Position numbers and translations under genes: made by a program. From assembly GCA_910575505.1 (NCBI GenBank), contig CAJTFK010000016.1, positions 1 through 64,000 of the forward strand: 64,000 nt of DNA, read 5' to 3'. This DNA comes from Oscillospiraceae bacterium (lineage in GTDB: Bacteria; Bacillota; Clostridia; Oscillospirales; Oscillospiraceae). A model generated the notes under the pieces. The model was given only the letters and a program-made list of their open reading frames with translations, had not been told where the DNA came from and did not search any database. This document shows, one piece after another, positions 60,197 through 64,000 of the stretch (within the stretch, counting starts at the first letter, position 1; each line of letters begins with the position of its first letter).

Positions 60197-61318
60197 ATGA
60201 AAAAGATCAAAAAAATCATGGAGATTGCAATAAGCGCGGTAGTTCTCCTGGCATTATTGGAAGGATGCGCCCATACATCTCAGAGCGAAGAACAATCAAA
60301 TACTGATGATGGCCGTATAGATACAGATTCCCAGGTCGTTGGGGCACAGGACGAAACGAATACCGCTGCCGGAGCTGAACAGCACAAAACCGTTTTCATA
60401 GATGAAAAATTGGATGAGAACTTGTTCATCAGTGCAGAATTGAACATGCCGGAAAAAATACTTTATGAATATGCAACGCAATTAAAAAGTTTTGACTATG
60501 CTGAAGTGCAGAAAGCAATCGGCCAAAATGAAGAAGGAAACCTTGATGTTGATGATGGGAACGATGGATTTACGAGCGGCTCGCTTACATATCAAAGAAA
60601 TGATATGGCAAACCATTTGGACACCTACTGTTCCTATGCGAGGGAGATGGGATTGACAGAAGACAGGGAGTTGTCTTTTATGCCCCAAGCGGATGCTGTT
60701 GCAAGGATGCAGAATTTTATAGGGATGCTTGGAGTGGGCGGAGAGCCGGAAGCTCTTGATGTGGCTGCTATGGATCAGACGGATTTTGAGAATGTGAAAA
60801 AGGCAATTATGGAAGATAGCGACTATCAGTTTCTGTCAGCAAAGGGATATGGAAGCGATACGTTTGATGAAGGCATGGAAGTGTACCGGATCATTTTTCG
60901 AATAAATGTAAATGGGTCCCCCGTATACCGAAGCGAGCCAAATCTGCGGCAAACAAGTGAGAGATTTTTGGCTTATCCAGCCGCTGTAACGGCATTGTTA
61001 TCAAATAATGGGATCGAAATGATAACCATGATGGGAATGTTTGAGCCTTATGAGGAACAGCGGAAGGAAGCGGCTATTATAGGCGAAGACGGCATCAAAG
61101 AAGCAATCATGAAAAAATTTGGCGACGTGATTTTAACAAGCGAGTTTAGAGCGAAGAATATCTGGATGGAGTATTTCCCGCTTCTGAGGGAAGATTCCTT
61201 TACAGAGATGGATTTGATTCCGGCATGGTGCGTTGATTTTGAAGTAGATGGAAAATCGGTTGAAGACAGCAGATATTCGATTCGATTCAACGCAGTCACA
61301 GGAGAGGAAATTTCGTGA
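60197..61318 (+). CDS. Lipoprotein of the AT-rich ABC operon
   Basis: This 373-residue protein starts at ATG 60197 behind GGAGG. The signal (IAISAVVLLALLEGCAH) ends in a lipobox with Cys24. A polar, probably flexible stretch follows, then a domain of unknown fold (KILYEYATQLKSFDYAEVQK, MEVYRIIFRINVNGSPVYRS, YSIRFNAVTGEEIS). It does not look like a usual solute-binding protein. The following permease starts at a GTG overlapping its stop. It may be a surface partner or sensor of the exporter. AT-rich codon use indicates acquired DNA. Confidence 0.78.
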   Translation: MKKIKKIMEIAISAVVLLALLEGCAHTSQSEEQSNTDDGRIDTDSQVVGAQDETNTAAGAEQHKTVFIDEKLDENLFISAELNMPEKILYEYATQLKSFDYAEVQKAIGQNEEGNLDVDDGNDGFTSGSLTYQRNDMANHLDTYCSYAREMGLTEDRELSFMPQADAVARMQNFIGMLGVGGEPEALDVAAMDQTDFENVKKAIMEDSDYQFLSAKGYGSDTFDEGMEVYRIIFRINVNGSPVYRSEPNLRQTSERFLAYPAAVTALLSNNGIEMITMMGMFEPYEEQRKEAAIIGEDGIKEAIMKKFGDVILTSEFRAKNIWMEYFPLLREDSFTEMDLIPAWCVDFEVDGKSVEDSRYSIRFNAVTGEEIS

Positions 61319-62130
61319 GCCGGGTATTTATAAATGAATGGAAACGGGCGATTAATACAAGCACCATCTTAGCGGTGATTGGCGTTATGTTCTGCATTTG
61401 CTTTGATTCATGGAATGATTTGGTCAGCGCAATGCAAAGCGGCAATCCTGTCTGGTGCGTATACTATTTTATAAGTAATTCCGCATTTGGAGGAATGTGC
61501 AGAAATTATATACTGCCTGTTTTTGCGGCGCTGCCTTTTGCGGCCAGCCTCTGCGAGGAAAGAAGCAGCAAGGCGGTTGCATACATTGCTTCCAGAGAGG
61601 GGATGCGAAGGTATGGCGCCGTGAAATATATCGTAAATATCCTGATAGGCGGGCTGGTGGTTGCGTCAGGCACGGTTTTGCTGATTTTATTTTTGCGTTT
61701 AAGGCTCCAGATGACAAGTGAATATTATGAGGCATCTGCTGAAAGCGCGGCAGATTTATTTCATAAATGGCTGGCGGTTCATTACCCGGTCCTCTACTGC
61801 GTGACAGAGGCGGCTCTTGGATTTATGCGCGGGATGTTATGGGCTGGCGCTTCTTTGCTTGTGTCATTATATTTAAGGGATAAATTCGTCATTACGATGT
61901 TTCCGTTTTTGGGCAGCTATGTGATCGTTAGAGCAAGTCAGATCGTATCCCTTGATGCTAACTGGCGGTTTGATCAAATATTGATAGGCAGAACAGTCAT
62001 TCAGAATAGCGGATACACGGTTATAGCCGCGGCTTTTGTTTCGGGTATGGTTGTTTTGCTGATGGGTGCATATTTTACGGAAAGGCTGGCAAAGGGGCTT
62101 AGAGATGGAACGTTTTATGAAAGCAAATAA
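61315..62130 (+). CDS. ABC-2-type permease 1
   Basis: This 271-residue membrane protein starts at GTG 61315 (GTGA overlap). About six hydrophobic helices are seen (TSTILAVIGVMFCICF, YILPVFAALPFAASL, IVNILIGGLVVASGTVLLIL, near FMRGMLWAGASLLVSLY, ITMFPFLGSYVIV, VIAAAFVSGMVVLLMGAYF). CEERSSKAVAYIASREGMRR is a typical cytosolic loop of ABC-2 permeases. It pairs with permease 2, whose start overlaps its end. Confidence 0.8.
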   Translation: MSRVFINEWKRAINTSTILAVIGVMFCICFDSWNDLVSAMQSGNPVWCVYYFISNSAFGGMCRNYILPVFAALPFAASLCEERSSKAVAYIASREGMRRYGAVKYIVNILIGGLVVASGTVLLILFLRLRLQMTSEYYEASAESAADLFHKWLAVHYPVLYCVTEAALGFMRGMLWAGASLLVSLYLRDKFVITMFPFLGSYVIVRASQIVSLDANWRFDQILIGRTVIQNSGYTVIAAAFVSGMVVLLMGAYFTERLAKGLRDGTFYESK

Positions 62131-62977
62131 GGTATCAAACTATACTATGAGAATGTTACGGGAAAATATAAGAATACCATTCACCCTTATTATTGTGGTG
62201 CTGTACGTGATGGAAAGCCTTTTTGCCGTTTTAGCCTTCAGCCGAAGTGTACATATAGATGTTACACCGTTTGCCTTCGTCTTTATAGTCAATCATCACG
62301 GGATGCAGTTTGTTATAGCAGCATGCGCAGTCATCCTGTTTTGTAATGCGCCGTTTGAAGATGAATCCTATCAATATATGATTTCCAGAGCAGGAAAACT
62401 GTCGTGGGGACTGGGGCAAATCCTTTATATCACAAAAATGTCGATGCTCTATACTGCTTGTTTGACAGCGGCAACGATCCTTCCTTTTCTTGGGCATATT
62501 CAATGGTCAAATGAATGGGGAAAGATTTGGGGAACGCTGGGAAAAACAAATGCCGGAGCGGAGTTCGGCGTGGAACTGTCAATATCTCAGAATATTATGC
62601 GGCAATATGAGCCTGTCAATGCGCTGTTTATTAGCATATTCCTGGAATTTTCCTGCATTTTGTCTATTGGATTGCTGGTCTATTTTGGAAATAAAATGTC
62701 CGCTAAATCAGTAGGAACATTTGCAGGAGCGCTGATCGCTGTTCTGGACATATGCGTCTCAAACGACTGGCTGGACTGGGCGTATGGGGTCTCTCCGGTA
62801 AGCTTGGCGCAGTTAGGACTGTTTTATGGCTTTGCGCCCAAATGGGGGATCAATCTGGCATATGCAGAGAAATTTTTCATGATTGCAATCGTAAGCCTCA
62901 GCGCATTATGCGTGGCCGCAAATTACAGGGAAAAAGTAATCAATAGAATCGGTGAGAGGCGTATTCATGGAAGATAA
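62105..62977 (+). CDS. ABC-2-type permease 2
   Basis: This 290-residue protein starts at ATG 62105 (weak AAGGGG upstream; ATG 62117 is possible). Six hydrophobic helices (FTLIIVVLYVMESLFAVLAF, MQFVIAACAVILFCNA, MSMLYTACLTAATILPFL, IFLEFSCILSIGLLVYF, VGTFAGALIAVLDI, FFMIAIVSLSALCVAA) and the loop FEDESYQYMISRAGKLSWGL are visible. It overlaps permease 1 by 26 bases and leads into the ATPase gene. Confidence 0.78.
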   Translation: MERFMKANKVSNYTMRMLRENIRIPFTLIIVVLYVMESLFAVLAFSRSVHIDVTPFAFVFIVNHHGMQFVIAACAVILFCNAPFEDESYQYMISRAGKLSWGLGQILYITKMSMLYTACLTAATILPFLGHIQWSNEWGKIWGTLGKTNAGAEFGVELSISQNIMRQYEPVNALFISIFLEFSCILSIGLLVYFGNKMSAKSVGTFAGALIAVLDICVSNDWLDWAYGVSPVSLAQLGLFYGFAPKWGINLAYAEKFFMIAIVSLSALCVAANYREKVINRIGERRIHGR

Positions 62978-63614
62978 ATGTGGGATTTTTGTAGAGAATG
63001 TGACGAAAGTGTTTGGCGAACAGGATGCGCTGAAAAACGTGTCCGCAAAATTTGGAATGGGGAAAATTTATGGAATCGTAGGAAGAAACGGCTCCGGCAA
63101 AACCGTTCTGCTTAAATGTATTTGCGGCTTGTTGTATCCCACGGCAGGGACAGTAACAGTTAATGGCAAAATTGTTGGAAAAGATGTGGATTATCCGGAA
63201 AATATAGGATTTATTATTGAGACGCCAGGCTTTCTTCCAAGGTATTCCGGATTAAAAAACCTGAAGTATCTAGCGTCTATCAGGGGAAGGGTGAAAGAAG
63301 GCGAAATACGAAAATACATGGAACTCACAGGACTAAATCCTGATGACAAAAAGCGCGTTGGAAATTATTCGCTTGGTATGAGACAACGCCTTGGAATTGC
63401 GCAGGCGTTAATGGAAAATCCAGACATTCTTATATTGGATGAGCCGATGAATGCGCTTGACAGTAATGGTGTTGAAGATATAAGAATGGTTTTATTAAAG
63501 ATGAAGGAAAACGGGAAATTGATCCTCATTGCAAGTCATGTTCGAGATGATATTGACATTCTATGCGACGAAGTGTATGGAATGGATGGGGGGATTTTGA
63601 AGAAAATACGTTAA
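62967..63614 (+). CDS. ABC transporter ATPase
   Basis: This 215-residue ATPase starts at ATG 62967, eight bases after GAGAGG. It has Walker A GRNGSGKT (residues 39-46), a Q-loop-like IIETPGF (with Glu in place of Gln), signature NYSLGMRQRLGIAQAL, Walker B DILILDEPMNALD, and the switch His in LIASHVRDDID. It powers the two permeases, most likely for export. BcrA/EcsA-type antimicrobial exporters share this layout. Confidence 0.92.
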   Translation: MEDKCGIFVENVTKVFGEQDALKNVSAKFGMGKIYGIVGRNGSGKTVLLKCICGLLYPTAGTVTVNGKIVGKDVDYPENIGFIIETPGFLPRYSGLKNLKYLASIRGRVKEGEIRKYMELTGLNPDDKKRVGNYSLGMRQRLGIAQALMENPDILILDEPMNALDSNGVEDIRMVLLKMKENGKLILIASHVRDDIDILCDEVYGMDGGILKKIR

Positions 63615-63722
63615 TGTGAATTACATACGGATGCTGGCGCCGGTCGAAAACTGCTCTTTACAATATCTGCGCGAAAATATGGCGGAGGTTTTTCGGTTTT
63701 TGAAAAGAAGGAGATAAAAACG

Positions 63723-63950
63723 ATGTACAACCATTCGTTTTTAGACGCTCAAGGGAGGTCAAAGAAAGAAGACTTAGACCGCATTGAACAGAAATTTTAT
63801 GCAGCAATCCCCCGGGAAATGCAGGAGTACACTGTTTGGCCTATAACGGCGGACGTTCAGAACGGCCCGTTTTTGCAAACAAAAACGGGGACGATTAAGT
63901 TCTCCAAAGCCAATATGCAAAGAAATTATCAAGAATATAGCATCATCTAA
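63723..63950 (+). CDS. Small protein at the end of the ABC operon
   Basis: This 75-residue protein starts at ATG 63723 behind AAGGAG. It is polar and mixed in charge (MYNHSFLDAQGRSKKEDLDR, PREMQEYTVWPITADVQNGP). It has no signal peptide, so it might be a cytosolic accessory protein. A weak hairpin with a T run lies at 63952-63981. No family recognised. The window ends 50 bases later. Confidence 0.6.
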   Translation: MYNHSFLDAQGRSKKEDLDRIEQKFYAAIPREMQEYTVWPITADVQNGPFLQTKTGTIKFSKANMQRNYQEYSII

Positions 63951-64000
63951 CAGCACCTGCTATTTCTGTTTCGTGCTTTTTGATAAGATTGGGGCAATAC

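Overview
The window reads as a chromosome segment of a GC-rich, anaerobic, spore-former-lineage Firmicute, most like the Oscillospiraceae/Flavonifractor-Lawsonibacter group. Supporting this are a walRK-HI-murA-walJ-rlmH block, a Rex redox repressor, rubrerythrin, an Rrf2-controlled Isc/cysteine cluster, a mannose-class PTS, and many TTG/GTG starts behind strong GGAGG-like sites. No rRNA and no CRISPR array were seen. The assignment comes from gene content and recalled families; no search was run.

Layout. (1) 1-3.5 kb: right end of an integrative conjugative element (relaxase C-terminus, Cys-rich VLP protein with an amber codon, RepA_N initiator, dnaC-like gene cut short). The dnaC cut is made by an AT-rich three-gene cassette of unknown function (1.75-3.36 kb) with its own promoter and terminator. 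(2) 3.6-8.2 kb: iscU-nifS-cysK-metY on the minus strand, divergent from an Rrf2 regulator; an 11-bp inverted repeat lies over the shared promoter region. (3) 8.4-10.5 kb: wreckage of a relaxase, an IS3-type OrfA and a type III methyltransferase. (4) 10.5-19.7 kb: sugar sensing and uptake, made of a type 1 sugar-binding protein, LiaS/DesK-like kinase, NarL-type regulator and family 1 solute-binding protein, then PTS EIIA-EIIB-EIIC-EIID, a small membrane protein, a dedicated HPr, a HAD phosphatase and the stub of a D-lyxose/mannose isomerase. (5) 19.7-25.7 kb: a decayed mobilizable element (AAA ATPase, MobC, relaxase, two broken tyrosine integrases). (6) 25.8-51 kb: mostly core genome, with rubrerythrin, tRNA-Arg(CCG) plus a tRNA half-copy, rex, an SLH protein, a Cys/Gly-rich micro-protein, PAP2 phosphatase, ilvD, a Sel1-repeat double-AAA+ ATPase, sodA, a duplicated-domain lipoprotein, phosphohexomutase, the wal operon and a Nudix hydrolase. 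(7) 51.4-60.1 kb: an IS graveyard with three deleted copies of one IS630-type element (one carrying a nested MITE), a second IS630 type, an IS4-type remnant, and fragments of repA, a lantibiotic-type ABC transporter and a sigma-factor pair. (8) 60.2-64 kb: an AT-rich operon of a lipoprotein, two ABC permeases and an ABC ATPase, then a 75-residue protein.

How parts work together: metY and cysK assimilate sulfide, NifS takes sulfur from cysteine and IscU builds Fe-S clusters, probably sensed by the three-cysteine Rrf2 protein. The binding proteins and kinase/regulator pair probably detect a sugar and switch on the neighbouring PTS. WalRK, with its WalH and WalI brakes, controls envelope genes and travels with murA. 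The best candidates for undescribed biology are the three-gene cassette in the conjugative element, the Sel1-AAA-AAA protein, the Cys-rich micro-protein and the AT-rich lipoprotein/ABC operon.
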